From Candidatus Nitrotoga sp. HW29 (lineage in GTDB: Bacteria > Pseudomonadota > Gammaproteobacteria > Burkholderiales > Gallionellaceae): a stretch of DNA of 63,492 bases. The notes below the pieces were generated by a model. It made no database searches. It had not been told where the DNA came from and saw nothing but the letters and a program-made list of their open reading frames with translations. Location of the stretch: the NCBI RefSeq assembly GCF_924101635.2, contig NZ_CAKMAA020000047.1, positions 1 through 63,492 on the forward strand. The letters are read 5' to 3'. Positions 40,502 to 51,253 of this stretch are shown one piece after another; the first letter of the stretch is position 1, and each line of letters begins with the position of its first letter. The position numbers were made by a program, and so were the translations under genes.

Positions 40502-41044
40502 TTAAGCTAACAAACCTGATGTTGCAGCATTTCTTTTTGTTTTTCCGGCACGGGAAGGTGGACGACAAATGCCACACACATAGCCAGAGTACAACCCATT
40601 GGCATGCACTACAAAATGTCCGCCACATTCGATGCAGCCTGTCAATTGCAGCATCTGTGCATCAAAAAAACGTACTAAAAACCAAGCACGCGTAATGCTC
40701 AATATCGGCTCATCGCCACTAATATTGATTTGTTCAAGGTACAATAAATAGCTTTTAATTAATGCCTCAACACCCGTTAAGCTGGTATGCCTTAGCAGAA
40801 ACTGATGGATATCCATAAACAGCGAAGAATGAATATTAGGTGACCAGCTCATGAACCAATCAGTTGAGTAAGGCAACATACCCTTTGACGGTGATACCCC
40901 CTTTATCTCCTTGTACAACTTAAGCAAACGCTCACGACTTAAAGCGGTTTCTTCCTGTAGTAATTGCAGACGTGCTCCTAGCTTAATTAAATCTACAGCA
41001 ATCTGAATTTGGTAAGCTTCAGTAACCACACTTTTATTTCGCAT
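40502..41044 (-). CDS. flhC: Flagellar master regulator subunit FlhC
   Basis: 180 aa. The C-terminal zinc site is present: CIECGG near residue 137 and CGICRPP near 157, four cysteines in all. With FlhD it forms the activator of class II flagellar promoters. GGGGGA precedes the ATG. Confidence 0.95.
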   Translation of the reverse strand: MRNKSVVTEAYQIQIAVDLIKLGARLQLLQEETALSRERLLKLYKEIKGVSPSKGMLPYSTDWFMSWSPNIHSSLFMDIHQFLLRHTSLTGVEALIKSYLLYLEQINISGDEPILSITRAWFLVRFFDAQMLQLTGCIECGGHFVVHANGLYSGYVCGICRPPSRAGKTKRNAATSGLLA

Positions 41045-41074
41045 GACATTCCCCCACCGATAATTTATTTTAAA

Positions 41075-41395
41075 TCAATCTACTAAAGCCTCCAAAGGCT
41101 GTCCGGCCATCAGGATAGCGGTGTGCGCTTGTGACATCATCCTGTCCTTGTTGTAATCAGTGATCATATTAAATAAAAGTTTTTCATCAAAGCGGAAGCG
41201 ACACAACAACATATTGGACGCCGACATTTTGAGTAATTGTGCTGAACTTAACCCGGCGATGAGCTCGGCCATTTCTTGGCTAATTCCAAGACGAAAAATG
41301 GCTGCCTCCTTATCATCCTGAATCATCTGCCGTGCAAGCAGCATATAAGAAAGATTAGCGTCTTTAATTTCTAAATGAAGTTGATCTATATTCAT
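41075..41395 (-). CDS. flhD: Flagellar master regulator subunit FlhD
   Basis: 106-aa helical protein: NLSYMLLARQMIQDDKEAAI near residues 15-34, then LGISQEMAELIAGLS. The start is ATG 41395, with GGGGA just upstream; an earlier frame start at 41455 lacks a site. It heads the flhDC-motAB set. Confidence 0.95.
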   Translation of the reverse strand: MNIDQLHLEIKDANLSYMLLARQMIQDDKEAAIFRLGISQEMAELIAGLSSAQLLKMSASNMLLCRFRFDEKLLFNMITDYNKDRMMSQAHTAILMAGQPLEALVD

Positions 41396-41519
41396 GATTT
41401 TCCCCTTGCAAGTTAACAACACTGTCTTTTTCGACGATTGAATATTGCTACACAAATGAATAGAAAAAAATCAGAAGATTTCCGATTTTTGTGTAAGAAA
41501 TTTTCCTACACGGACAGAC

Positions 41520-41559
41520 AAACCTCCACTTACTCGTATTAGGTTGTAAGTGGAGGTTT
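41520..41559. promoter_or_regulatory. Strong hairpin upstream of flhD
   Basis: Fourteen-base perfect arms (AAACCTCCACTTAC and complement) around a 12-base loop, about 125 bases before flhD. A second, weaker inverted pair (GTGTAAGAAA/TTTTCCTACAC) is at 41492-41512. It may be a terminator left from a lost neighbour, or a control site in the flhDC leader. Confidence 0.45.
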
Positions 41560-41727
41560 CATGTTTACCTAAATCTGCAAGGGGACAAATTCAAGCTTAC
41601 GTTTTTATTATCGACAGGCCATAACAAAACTTTAATTTTTTTGAAATATATTTTATTTGGTGCAGCTAATATCATAGGAAATTGATTAATATTGATTATT
41701 TAACTCTATGCAAACTACAGGCTGCGA

Positions 41728-41935
41728 TCTATTTCACGCATCCCTACCGTTCTTGGGAGCGAGGTCTGAACGAGAATAGTAACGGGCTATTGAGGCAGTA
41801 CTTCCCAAGGGCATGGGGCTGACAGACATCACCGAAGAACAAGTGCAGCGGGCAGTAAAACGACTCAACCACCAGCCACGCAAAGTGCTGGGTTTCAAAC
41901 CACCACATGAAATACTATTTGGGGTGGAGATGCGG
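41728..41935 (+). pseudogene. IS30-family transposase C-terminal remnant
   Basis: Plus-strand frames give IYFTHPYRSWERGLNENSNG and LLRQYFP. After a one-base shift in a CCCAAGGG run they continue with MGLTDITEEQVQRAVKRLNH and RKVLGFKPPHEILFG. These are the last conserved blocks of IS30 transposases, including the catalytic Glu region. The N-terminal two thirds are gone. Confidence 0.8.
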
Positions 41936-42255
41936 GTTATCAGAGCGTTGGGAAGCGTGACAAGAATCTGGAGCTGCCCGTGACCTGGCATGTTGCGATG
42001 CGGCCCTCCAAATGTAAAGCGCTGGACAAGTCGACTGTAGGCGAGCTGATGGAAAAACTTGAACATGCCAAAGCCAGTATTCGTGCCAAAGTCGAGCATC
42101 CATTCCATGTGGTGAAGAACCTGTTCATGCACCGCAAGGCCCGCTACAAAGGGTTAGCCAAGAACACCGCTCAGCTATTTGCGCTGTTTGGTTTTGCTAA
42201 TTTGGTGCTGGCGCGCCGATGGCTATATATTGCTGACGGCCAAGTTGCGTCCTGA
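41929..42255 (+). pseudogene. IS5-family transposase C-terminal remnant
   Basis: About 108 open codons begin right where the IS30 fragment ends. Conserved blocks are GYQSVGKRDK, WHVAMRPSKCKALDKS, KVEHPFHVVKNLFMHRKARY and GLAKNTAQLFALFGFANL. The upstream part of the transposase is missing. The natural stop is kept at 42255. Confidence 0.85.
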
Positions 42256-42435
42256 ATACGAAAAATGGGGGAAATAATGCAAAAAATGACGCCATTCAGG
42301 GAAAAAACCGCAGAACTTCACCTCGCATCCGGAAACTACGCGCCGGACTCTGCTGTGCGGTGAATTATTCAGCATTTCCTTAGAATCCATTACTGGCAAC
42401 CCACTTCAAACTACCCAAAACTGACTGAATGTATT

Positions 42436-43464
42436 CTAAGGCAGCAAAGGGATGCCGGTCAGCGCTGTCGTTTCAAGTAAGCCGAACATAATATTCATGT
42501 TCTGTACCGCTTGACCGGCCGCACCTTTGACCAGATTGTCAATTATTGATAATACAACCACAGTATCACCTTGCTGCGGTCGATGTACTGCGATACGGCA
42601 GCAATTCGCACCACGTACGGTACGCGTTTCCGGATGACTGCCAGCTGGCATTACATCCACAAATGTTTCGTTGGCGTAACGCTGCTCATATAACGCTTGC
42701 AAATCAGCATCACATTGTATGCGTGCATACAATGTGGCATGAATACCACGTATCATCGGAGTAAGATGCGGCACAAAAGTCAAACCAATTTTCTGTTGTG
42801 TCGCTCGCGCGAGCCCTTGGCTAATTTCGGGTAGATGGCGATGCCCTGATACACCATAAGCTTTGAAATTGTCCGCTGCCTCGGAAAACATGATGCTAAC
42901 CTCTGCTTTGCGCCCCGCGCCAGACACACCCGATTTTGCGTCGGCAATCAAGCTACTACAATCCACAATCCCCGCTTCCAGCAATGGAAGAAAGCCAAGC
43001 TGCACAGCTGTTGGATAGCAACCCGGGTTGGCCACTAGCCGTGCATGTTTTATCTGTTCACGATTACTCTCTGGCAAACCATATATTGCCTCAGAGATCA
43101 GATCAGGACAGGCGTGGCTCATACCGTACCATTTTTCCCAAACTGCCACGTCTTGAATACGAAAATCCGCCGCTAAATCTATTATCCGCACTCCTGCATC
43201 AAGTAATGCACGTGCATGATGCATGGCAATACCATTGGGTGTAGCAAAGAATACTAAATCACATTGATCCAGATGTGCATCATCTTGGTGGGTAAAACAT
43301 AAATCCACATAACCACGCAAGCTGGGAAACATTTGGCTGACCGGCACTCCTTGGTCAGCGCGCGAAGTAATGGCGCACAACTCCACTTGCGGGTGTTGCG
43401 CCAGTAGCCGCAACAGCTCTACTCCCGTATAACCTGTTCCTCCGACGATGCCAACTTTAATCAC
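42436..43464 (-). CDS. argC: N-acetyl-gamma-glutamyl-phosphate reductase
   Basis: 342-aa arginine-pathway enzyme. [17 protein letters not shown] at the N-terminus is the NADP-binding site, and [12 protein letters not shown] near residue 146 holds the catalytic Cys. The start is GTG with GGGAAAG upstream. Its place after rplM-rpsI is common in Betaproteobacteria. Confidence 0.97.
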   Translation of the reverse strand: MIKVGIVGGTGYTGVELLRLLAQHPQVELCAITSRADQGVPVSQMFPSLRGYVDLCFTHQDDAHLDQCDLVFFATPNGIAMHHARALLDAGVRIIDLAADFRIQDVAVWEKWYGMSHACPDLISEAIYGLPESNREQIKHARLVANPGCYPTAVQLGFLPLLEAGIVDCSSLIADAKSGVSGAGRKAEVSIMFSEAADNFKAYGVSGHRHLPEISQGLARATQQKIGLTFVPHLTPMIRGIHATLYARIQCDADLQALYEQRYANETFVDVMPAGSHPETRTVRGANCCRIAVHRPQQGDTVVVLSIIDNLVKGAAGQAVQNMNIMFGLLETTALTGIPLLP

Positions 43465-43771
43465 TTCTTTCCCCTATTTTTGCGTTAGCTATAGCAAATA
43501 CATCGCAATAGCTATTATCTTGTAATAAGTAGTCGATAGTGCCATGCTTATTTCAGCATGAGACGAATTTAACCGCTTATAGAAATTCGGCCATACCAGA
43601 CTGCTTTTTTCCAAACCAATATGATTTCGCCACCGCGAAGGTGCAGCACAAAAGATACAAACTGTTCCGCTTATCAAGCACTCAACTATTTGCCAACTAT
43701 TTATTTGACGAATAATACAATTAAAATGAAAAGCCGCCCAAAGGCGGCTTTTCCAAACACTCCCAATACGT
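43465..43771. other. rpsI-argC intergenic region
   Basis: About 300 bases with no gene. It contains the rpsI terminator and presumably the argC promoter. Confidence 0.6.
43728..43753. terminator. Terminator after rpsI
   Basis: GAAAAGCCGCC and its complement around a four-base loop, 19 bases past the rpsI stop. On the minus strand the hairpin is followed by A/T-rich sequence; the flanking A and T tracts make it usable in both directions. Confidence 0.85.
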
Positions 43772-44164
43772 TTAACGCTTGGAGAATTGCTTGCGGCGGC
43801 GCGCCTTGCGTAAACCAACTTTTTTACGCTCAACTTCACGCGCATCGCGGGTAACAAGTCCAGCTTTGCTCAACATAGGCTTCAAGCCCGCATCAAAATC
43901 TATCAGGGCACGAGTAATGCCATGACGCACTGCTCCCGCTTGACCAGATTCACCACCCCCACACACATTTACCATAATATCGAATTTGTTAAGCATGTCG
44001 GTCAGTTCCAGCGGCTGACGCACTATCATACGACCAGTTTCTCTCGAGAAAAATATATCGAGTGGCTTATCATTTACCACGATATCACCCTTGCCCGGTT
44101 TAATGAATACACGAGCTACTGCGCTCTTGCGACGACCGGTACCATAGTTGTAAGTCACGTTCAT
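43772..44164 (-). CDS. rpsI: 30S ribosomal protein S9
   Basis: 130 aa, normal length. It has [20 protein letters not shown] at the start and the basic C-terminus ending RRKQFSKR, which reaches the P-site tRNA. It follows rplM by two bases. Confidence 0.98.
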   Translation of the reverse strand: MNVTYNYGTGRRKSAVARVFIKPGKGDIVVNDKPLDIFFSRETGRMIVRQPLELTDMLNKFDIMVNVCGGGESGQAGAVRHGITRALIDFDAGLKPMLSKAGLVTRDAREVERKKVGLRKARRRKQFSKR

Positions 44165-44166
44165 GA

Positions 44167-44604
44167 TTAAGCTTTCAATAAATCAATAGGTTTAGGTTGC
44201 TGCGCCAAATGGGGATGTTCAGCACCACCATAGATCTTTAGCTTACGCAACATGGCGTATCCTAAAGGACCTTTTGGCAGCATACCTTTAACTGCTTTTT
44301 GCAACACGCGGTCTGGATGACGTTCCTGCAGCTTGGTAAAATTAGTTGTATAAATCCCACCGGGATAACCAGTGTGGCGGTGATAGACCTTGTCTTGCGC
44401 CTTGTTGCCGGTAACACGCAGCTTTTCAGCATTGACCACCACAATAAAATCACCCGTATCCACGTGCGGTGTATATATCGCCTTATGTTTGCCGCGTAGA
44501 CGGGCTGCAATTTGACTAGCTAAACGACCTAAAATCTTGTCGGCAGCATCTACCAAATACCAGTCATGCTGGACTTCATGGGGCTTAGCTGAAAATGTTT
44601 TCAT
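44167..44604 (-). CDS. rplM: 50S ribosomal protein L13
   Basis: 145 aa, slightly longer than the 142 of E. coli. [19 protein letters not shown] near residue 15 and [20 protein letters not shown] near 105 are signatures. GGAAG precedes the ATG. Confidence 0.98.
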   Translation of the reverse strand: MKTFSAKPHEVQHDWYLVDAADKILGRLASQIAARLRGKHKAIYTPHVDTGDFIVVVNAEKLRVTGNKAQDKVYHRHTGYPGGIYTTNFTKLQERHPDRVLQKAVKGMLPKGPLGYAMLRKLKIYGGAEHPHLAQQPKPIDLLKA

Positions 44605-44808
44605 GGCGCTTCCTAAAACAAAAAAATAGTAAACTTCGGAGGGCGCAAATTCTATGTTAAAGGCTAGCCTCTGTCAAACAAATTCAATCCCCGGTTTCAG
44701 TATCCAGAAAAAATTGTTATTTATATTGCATACGCTTTCTGGCACTTTGAGCTCAAGCAGATCAATCGCTCAGGTATTGATATCTCATCCACTTAACTGC
44801 AATTCTGA

Positions 44809-46329
44809 TTACGGATTAGCGACCAGATCAAGATCCAGTTGACTGGCATCATCCTCCGTATTTACCTTACCATTTTCACGCGCCGCTTCAATTTCATCAA
44901 GATACTCTGATGTCACATCCCCGGTAATGTAATCACCATCAAAGCATGAAGCATCGAAGTACTCAATATTCTGATTCGTCTTGCGCACTGCCGCTTTGAG
45001 GTCATCGAGATCCTGATATATCAATCTATCTGCACCGATTTCACGGCAAATTTCCTCATCACTACGACCGGTGGCAATCAGCTCTTTACGGCTCGGCATG
45101 TCTATACCATACACATTAGGAAAACGCACTGGGGGAGCGGCGGAGGCGAAGTACACCTTGCGCGCTCCGGCATCACGCGCCATTTGAACAATTTCACGGC
45201 TCGTGGTACCACGTACAATAGAATCATCTACCAACAGGACATTTTTACCCTTAAGTTCCACGCTAATTGCATTTAATTTCTGGCGCACCGATTTTTTTCG
45301 CATTGCCTGTCCCGGCATGATGAAGGTACGCCCTATATAACGATTTTTCACAAAACCTTCGCGAAATGCGATGCCCAAGCGATTAGCCAACTGCAAAGCA
45401 CTCGGGCGACTGGAATCTGGAATGGGGATAACAACATCAATATCATGCTGCTGCCATTCGCGGGTAATTTTGTCGGCCAGATTTTCACCCATATTTAAGC
45501 GTGTCTCATATACCGAAATTCCATTAATCACCGAATCCGGACGCGCCAGATAAACATACTCAAAAATACATGGATTAAGTGTTGGATTTTCTGCACATTG
45601 TTGACTATGAAGATTTCCATCAAAGTCAACAAATACCGATTCGCCTGGTGCAATATCGCGGATAAACTTAAAACCTAGCGTATCCAATGCCACACTTTCC
45701 GAAGCAATCAAATATTCCGTACCATTTTCAGTTTGATGGCTACCCAATACCAGCGGCCGTATACCATAAACATCGCGGAACGCCAGCAGGCCATATCCCG
45801 CAATCATTGCCACTACTGCGTAAGCTCCACGGCAGCGACGATGTACCCCGGATACGGCATCAAAAATGTTCTTAATGTCCAAACGATAGCGCATTGTGGA
45901 ATTGGCTTGTAATTCATGCGCAAGCACATTGAGCAGCACTTCCGAGTCGGAATTGGTGTTTACGTGTCGCCTGTCTTCCAGAAACAATTCTTGCTGCAAT
46001 TGCTCAGTATTGGTCAAGTTGCCGTTATGCCCAAGCACAATACCGAATGGCGAATTGACATAAAATGGCTGTGCTTCATTGTGATCAATGGCGGAACCCG
46101 CAGTAGGATAGCGCACATGAGCTATCCCCGCATTACCGCGCAGTGCCCGCATGTTACGCGTACGGAATACATCGCGTACCAGGCCATTACCCTTGTGCAA
46201 GTGAAAGGTATTGCCTTCAATAGTGGCAATACCAGCGGCATCCTGCCCGCGATGCTGCAGCACTAACAAACCATCATATAAAACTTGATTGGCCGATGTT
46301 TGCGCGACAATGCCTAGAATGCCACACAT
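44809..46329 (-). CDS. purF: Amidophosphoribosyltransferase
   Basis: 506-aa first enzyme of purine synthesis. MCGILGIV places the catalytic Cys at residue 2 after Met removal. [18 protein letters not shown] near 360 is the PRPP-binding loop. It follows cvpA by three bases. Confidence 0.98.
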   Translation of the reverse strand: MCGILGIVAQTSANQVLYDGLLVLQHRGQDAAGIATIEGNTFHLHKGNGLVRDVFRTRNMRALRGNAGIAHVRYPTAGSAIDHNEAQPFYVNSPFGIVLGHNGNLTNTEQLQQELFLEDRRHVNTNSDSEVLLNVLAHELQANSTMRYRLDIKNIFDAVSGVHRRCRGAYAVVAMIAGYGLLAFRDVYGIRPLVLGSHQTENGTEYLIASESVALDTLGFKFIRDIAPGESVFVDFDGNLHSQQCAENPTLNPCIFEYVYLARPDSVINGISVYETRLNMGENLADKITREWQQHDIDVVIPIPDSSRPSALQLANRLGIAFREGFVKNRYIGRTFIMPGQAMRKKSVRQKLNAISVELKGKNVLLVDDSIVRGTTSREIVQMARDAGARKVYFASAAPPVRFPNVYGIDMPSRKELIATGRSDEEICREIGADRLIYQDLDDLKAAVRKTNQNIEYFDASCFDGDYITGDVTSEYLDEIEAARENGKVNTEDDASQLDLDLVANP

Positions 46330-46332
46330 GTT

Positions 46333-46845
46333 TTAACCCCCATATTCATTTTTTAATCCAAAATGCACACGACGCGCCACGCTATCTGGCAACCAGACCA
46401 AACTAGCTAACGCCATGCTTTCTAATGGTTTACTTAACTTCGCCTCACGCCAAAACGGCTTTTTCGGCAAATCAGTCAATCCCGCCAACAAAACCAGTAT
46501 CAGTACTAACAGCATGCCACGTAACATGCCAAATAAACTGCCGAATAGACCGTCTACCCAACCGAGGCCGGTCAATTTGATTAATTTCGATAACAGCCAT
46601 ATCACGATACCACTGACGATCAAGGTCGTCACAAACAGCAAAATAAAAGCAACTGTGACCTTGATCGCATCTATCCCTAGCTCGGCCGGCATCAAAGCTG
46701 CCACATTAACTGCCTGCCAACGTGCCACTACGTAGGCTGCCACCCAACCAAGGAGCGACAACACTTCATACACAAAACCTCGCCACCATCCCAGCAACAC
46801 CGACCAAACAACGATTATAAAGACCGTATAATCAAACCATGTCAT
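46333..46845 (-). CDS. cvpA: CvpA family membrane protein
   Basis: 170 aa with about four membrane segments. The opening WFDYTVFIIVVWSVLLGWWR and the block GWVDGLFGSLFGMLRGMLLV near 95-114 are typical. CvpA is linked to colicin V production and envelope stress; its exact role is unclear. It is next to purF, as usual. Confidence 0.93.
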   Translation of the reverse strand: MTWFDYTVFIIVVWSVLLGWWRGFVYEVLSLLGWVAAYVVARWQAVNVAALMPAELGIDAIKVTVAFILLFVTTLIVSGIVIWLLSKLIKLTGLGWVDGLFGSLFGMLRGMLLVLILVLLAGLTDLPKKPFWREAKLSKPLESMALASLVWLPDSVARRVHFGLKNEYGG

Positions 46846-46847
46846 GC

Positions 46848-47465
46848 CTAATACGCTGGACTTACCGTCGGTTTCAGCCCTTGCGCCTCCAGTTTTTTAT
46901 AAATATTGTCTGCGGCTTCACGCGTGGCATACGGGCCAGCACGTACACGGATTTTGTTACCCACCTTCTCGGTATAAACCTTGATATTCTGTTCACTCAA
47001 TTTTTTCTGCCATTGGTGCGCAGTATCAGCATTGGCAAATGCGCCAACCTGCACCACAAAACCAGAGTGAGGCACAACTTTCCTGTTCTCTGTTTGAGTA
47101 TCCTCAACAGACTTAACTTCAGATTTGACTGGAGCAAGCTTACTTTTAATCGTTTGCGATACCACGGCTACTTGATCTTTAATGACAGGTAGACTGGGTA
47201 CCGCTGAAACAGGAGCAGCAACCGGTGATGAAACCACAAGGACAGAGACAGACGCTAACGGCATGTCCATCTTGGGTACGAACTCACCTACTTTATCTTT
47301 GTCCGGGATGCGCAACTCTATATCCTGGCCCCCTAACCTGGGTTCACTATCCAACACCATAGGCAGCAGCACCACAATTACGATAACAAGGGCCACTGCG
47401 CCAATCAAGCGACGTCTTGCTCGACGCTTCAGACTGATTTCATCATCCATCAGTTGCTTTGCCAT
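46848..47465 (-). CDS. SPOR-domain protein (DedD-like)
   Basis: 205 aa: a short cytoplasmic part, one membrane segment (about 22-40), a Val/Lys/Pro linker, and a C-terminal SPOR domain (about 128-203; HSGFVVQVGAFANADTAHQW). SPOR domains bind denuded peptidoglycan at the division septum. The start is ATG 47465, with GGAGAG five bases upstream, inside the end of folC. Confidence 0.9.
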   Translation of the reverse strand: MAKQLMDDEISLKRRARRRLIGAVALVIVIVVLLPMVLDSEPRLGGQDIELRIPDKDKVGEFVPKMDMPLASVSVLVVSSPVAAPVSAVPSLPVIKDQVAVVSQTIKSKLAPVKSEVKSVEDTQTENRKVVPHSGFVVQVGAFANADTAHQWQKKLSEQNIKVYTEKVGNKIRVRAGPYATREAADNIYKKLEAQGLKPTVSPAY

Positions 47466-48831
47466 CATGACTCTCCGCACAAATCAAGCGTGGCGCAGAC
47501 TGCGCACGCATCACCTCTGCTACTGTATAGAATGAACCAAATATTATGATTCTATCATTTTCGACGGCCTCATTACAGGCATGCTGTAGCGCATCTGTTA
47601 CCGTGACAAACATCAACACCGCACTTTCCACTCCCTCGGCATATAACACTCCAGATAATTCTGCGGCCGTTGCACCGCGCGGCGCGGCGATGCCGGCCAC
47701 TAGCCAGATATCCACTTGCCCCTTGAGCGCACGCGCAACACTGGCCATATCCTTGTCCTTAAGCATGGCGAACACGGCGAAAGTCTTGCAGCAAGGCGGC
47801 AAGGCGGCCAAATTTTGCGCCAGCGAGCGCGCCGCCTGGGGATTGTGCGCCACATCCAAAATCAGCATCGGCCTGCCGGGCATAATTTGAAAACGGCCTG
47901 GCAGCACTACCTCAACCAAACCGCGCCGTACCGCCGCCATACTCACCGGCAATTTATTCTTTAGCGCAGCCAGCACCGCCAGTGCAGCGCTGGCATTATG
48001 CAATTGAAATGCTCCACGCAAAGCGGGATAAGGTAGAGCACTGCGAGTACCACCCGCACCGTGATAATTCCACTGTTGCGCGCCTGCCGTAAAACTGAAT
48101 TGCTCACCCAGACACCACAACTGTGCGCCGATATGCTGCGCCTGTGTGCGAATCGTAACAGGCACATCTCTATCGCCAAACACCGCCACTTTCCCAGCAC
48201 GAAAAATTCCCGCCTTCTCAAATGCAATTTGTTCACGCGTATCACCAAGATACTCCATATGGTCCAAGTCTATGCTGGTAACCACCGCACAATCATGATC
48301 GAACACATTAACCGCATCCAGCCGCCCTCCCAGGCCCACCTCCAGTATTGCCACCTCTACCGCCTGGTCGATAAAACATTGCATCGCAGCCAGCGTGCCA
48401 AACTCAAAATAGGTTAATGAAATTTCTGATAATTCATCATTCCCCTGTAATTCATCATTCCCCTGCAAGCTGGCATTCTTGTTTTGCAAAGGTAGCGCAG
48501 CACGCGCCTGCTCTATCCGTTCGAATGCTGTGCACAGCATCGCATCACTGGCCTGCTGCTGACCGATACGGACGCGTTCGTTGTAATCCAGCAAATGAGG
48601 CGAGGTGTAACAGCCAACGTGATAACCCGCTGCGTGCAGTATGCTTTCGAGCATTGCACACACGGAACCTTTACCATTAGTTCCCCCCACAACAATCACA
48701 GGGAAAGCGGGTTTGAGCCCCAGCTGCTGTTTAACTTTTGCAACGCGCTCAAGACCTAATTCAATCGCTTTGGGATGCTTGGTCTCAAGATAGGCGAGCC
48801 AGTCGTTCAATGCGCTATGTTTATCTAACAT
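47443..48831 (-). CDS. folC: Folylpolyglutamate/dihydrofolate synthase
   Basis: 462-aa ligase adding glutamate to folates. The P-loop VVGGTNGKGSVCAMLESIL is near residue 46, and LEVGLGGRLDAVNVFD near 170. It is about 40 residues longer than E. coli FolC. Part of the excess is an insertion with a duplicated hexapeptide (LQGNDE twice) near residues 125-136, encoded by an exact 18-bp tandem repeat. Confidence 0.95.
   Translation of the reverse strand: MLDKHSALNDWLAYLETKHPKAIELGLERVAKVKQQLGLKPAFPVIVVGGTNGKGSVCAMLESILHAAGYHVGCYTSPHLLDYNERVRIGQQQASDAMLCTAFERIEQARAALPLQNKNASLQGNDELQGNDELSEISLTYFEFGTLAAMQCFIDQAVEVAILEVGLGGRLDAVNVFDHDCAVVTSIDLDHMEYLGDTREQIAFEKAGIFRAGKVAVFGDRDVPVTIRTQAQHIGAQLWCLGEQFSFTAGAQQWNYHGAGGTRSALPYPALRGAFQLHNASAALAVLAALKNKLPVSMAAVRRGLVEVVLPGRFQIMPGRPMLILDVAHNPQAARSLAQNLAALPPCCKTFAVFAMLKDKDMASVARALKGQVDIWLVAGIAAPRGATAAELSGVLYAEGVESAVLMFVTVTDALQHACNEAVENDRIIIFGSFYTVAEVMRAQSAPRLICAESHDGKATDG
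48430..48465. repeat. 18-bp tandem duplication inside folC
   Basis: TAATTCATCATTCCCCTG occurs twice, back to back and in frame, adding six residues. Copy number could vary by slippage. Confidence 0.9.
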
Positions 48832-49027
48832 AGCGGCCTAGCTTTTGATTTTTTGCAGATTTGTATGGGAAATTTCTCATGCCGGTATACGTGTAAACAA
48901 TTTTCATCGCAAATATTCATCACCCAACAACTAAAGAATATCTACGCGAATAGCCAAGCTTAAATTCCGACTAAATTTCATAGTGTTGCTTTGGCAAGCC
49001 AAAAGCTTTACAGGCAGCACGCATTCA

Positions 49028-50497
49028 TCAGGATGAACAACTTACCACGACATGACGCGCCCAATCCGGTGCCGGCGCGGCATAATCTTCCATTTCTGGC
49101 TGCTCATCAAAGGGTCGGCTAAGCAATGCCAGCAAGCGATCTACTTCCGAAAAATCGCGTTCCCGCTCCGCCAGAGCAATCGCACTTTGCGCCATGGAAT
49201 TACGCAGAATATATTTAGGATTGACCTTGTCCATGCGTACCTTTCGCTCTTCGTCCGTTTCCGGCTCGCTCTGCAGGCGTGTACGATACACGCCGGCCCA
49301 AGCATCAAATACCGCCCGATCGATGAATTGATCGCGTAATGCGTTGTTTGTCTCATCCGGCGCGAATTTGAACGAACCCAAACTGCGAAACAGATTAGTG
49401 TAATCCAGCTGATTTGCGCGCATCATTTCCAGCAGTGACTTCACGAGAGCAGCATCTTCTTTACTGGCGTTGGTTAATCCCAGCTTCTTGCCCATCAATT
49501 CAGTATAGTATTTGAAGTATGTCGGCTCGTAATTTTCCAGGGCCGCTTGCGCTTCTTCCACCGCAATAATAGGCGTCAAAGCCTGCGCCAGACAAGCCAG
49601 ATTCCACAAGCCGATTTGCGGCTGCTGATCAAAGGCATAGCGTCCGCCATGATCGGAGTGATTACAAATAAAACCCGGGTCGTAGGTTTCCATGAAACCG
49701 AATGGGCCATAATCAAAAGTCAGCCCGAGGATCGACATATTGTCCGTATTCATCACGCCATGTGCGAAACCGACAGCCTGCCATTGAGCCATCAGACTTG
49801 CGGTGCGCGTGATAACCTCATTCAATAAACGCAAGTACTTGTCCGGCGTATCACTGATGTCCGGGAAATGCTTGGCAATAACATAATCAGCGAGCATAGC
49901 GATCGGTTCGTGCTGTCCCCTATAAGCGAAAACCTCAAACGAACCAAAACGCACATGCGACGGTGATAAACGGGTAACCACAGCAGCGCTTTCGATAGTC
50001 TCGCGGTACACCTCTGCATCGCTGCCCACAATACACAAAGCACGCGAAGTAGGAATACCCAAGCCGTGCATCGCTTCTGAACACAAGTATTCACGAATGC
50101 TGGATCGCAGCACGGCACGGCCATCGCCATTGCGCGAAAACGGTGTGATACCGGCCCCTTTCAATTGAATATCCCAATACTCTCCATCATTGTTTTTTAT
50201 TTCGCCCAACAAAATTGCGCGCCCATCTCCCAGTTGCGGCACAAAGTGACCAAACTGGTGTCCCGCATAGAGCATCGATAACGGCTCGCTACCGGGCAGC
50301 AAACGGTTACCAATAAAATATTCAACAAAATCCGCGCGCTCAACTTCGGTTACATCCAGGTTAATTAATTTAGCGGCACTCGCATTAAAACTAACCAAAT
50401 AGGCGTTGGGCAAGGGCGTAGGATTCAGACGACTATGAAAAACATCTGGCAGTCGAGAAAAAGTATTATCAAAATTCAATTGTTCAAGTTTTTTCAT
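49028..50497 (-). CDS. selO: Protein adenylyltransferase SelO
   Basis: 489-aa pseudokinase-fold enzyme that attaches AMP to proteins (AMPylation) in redox defence. QLKGAGITPFSRNGDGRAV near residue 110 and FAHGVMNTDNMSILGLTFDY near 235 (metal and ATP residues Asn, Asp) are seen. The ending is VVSCSS; many homologues end with a conserved Cys/Sec-Ser-Ser, which this matches with Cys. The start is ATG 50497; the longer frame to 50545 is doubtful. Confidence 0.93.
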   Translation of the reverse strand: MKKLEQLNFDNTFSRLPDVFHSRLNPTPLPNAYLVSFNASAAKLINLDVTEVERADFVEYFIGNRLLPGSEPLSMLYAGHQFGHFVPQLGDGRAILLGEIKNNDGEYWDIQLKGAGITPFSRNGDGRAVLRSSIREYLCSEAMHGLGIPTSRALCIVGSDAEVYRETIESAAVVTRLSPSHVRFGSFEVFAYRGQHEPIAMLADYVIAKHFPDISDTPDKYLRLLNEVITRTASLMAQWQAVGFAHGVMNTDNMSILGLTFDYGPFGFMETYDPGFICNHSDHGGRYAFDQQPQIGLWNLACLAQALTPIIAVEEAQAALENYEPTYFKYYTELMGKKLGLTNASKEDAALVKSLLEMMRANQLDYTNLFRSLGSFKFAPDETNNALRDQFIDRAVFDAWAGVYRTRLQSEPETDEERKVRMDKVNPKYILRNSMAQSAIALAERERDFSEVDRLLALLSRPFDEQPEMEDYAAPAPDWARHVVVSCSS

Positions 50498-50597
50498 CAC
50501 AATCTTTTTTATCTTAGTCAATAAGTTCGACTTGCCAAAATCCATGCCGGGTTATACAAAATTGAACACAGTGACGTATGCACCGTCCGTAAAACTC

Positions 50598-51140
50598 TCA
50601 TCGCCGCCGTGATGCGCGCTTGCGCCATTCCCATACCACAATCACACGCCACAACATGCGCACACTAAAATAACCCGCAATAGCAAAACTTAACGCCAAA
50701 AGCGGCAAACCAGCAGCAAGCGGTTTACCCAATGACACAATCCAATCCAGCATGACGGCAGGCCAGTTAACCCACGTCATTTCCGGCAGGGTTAAACTCA
50801 CGGGTGACTGGCCGTTATGATGCCCGGTAACAAATACACCAAGCTGATAGGCCAACGCGTAGAGAGGCACGATGGTAAATGGGTTAGTGTATAGCGTGGT
50901 CGCCGCAGCTACCGGCAAATTAACGCGCAACAGCACTGCCAGCAAAGCTGCACCTATCATTTGAAGCGGACCAGGAATCAGCCCGGTAAACAGACCAACG
51001 GCTACGCCACCTGCCACTGAGTGACGATTTAGATGCCACAGGTTAGGATGATTTAACCAACCGCCAAACCAGCACGCCCAACGGCTTTGTTTGAATGTTT
51101 CGTGGCTGGGTAGGAATTTTCTGAAATATTTTTTCGGCAC
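50598..51140 (-). CDS. DUF2062 family membrane protein
   Basis: 180 aa. HPNLWHLNRHSVAGGVAVGLF near residues 32-52 (core NRHSVAGGVAVGLF) and IPGPLQM are signatures of the family. Two to three membrane segments. Start GTG. The function is unknown. Confidence 0.88.
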   Translation of the reverse strand: MPKKYFRKFLPSHETFKQSRWACWFGGWLNHPNLWHLNRHSVAGGVAVGLFTGLIPGPLQMIGAALLAVLLRVNLPVAAATTLYTNPFTIVPLYALAYQLGVFVTGHHNGQSPVSLTLPEMTWVNWPAVMLDWIVSLGKPLAAGLPLLALSFAIAGYFSVRMLWRVIVVWEWRKRASRRR

Positions 51141-51253
51141 AGGTATCCGTTGAATAAGGCAAAATCGTTACTAGACAAAAGTTACAGGCAATATCAGGAT
51201 CGTAGATTACCTTATTTTATTGAATATACCAGCCCTCTTTGGGAAGTTTGCAC

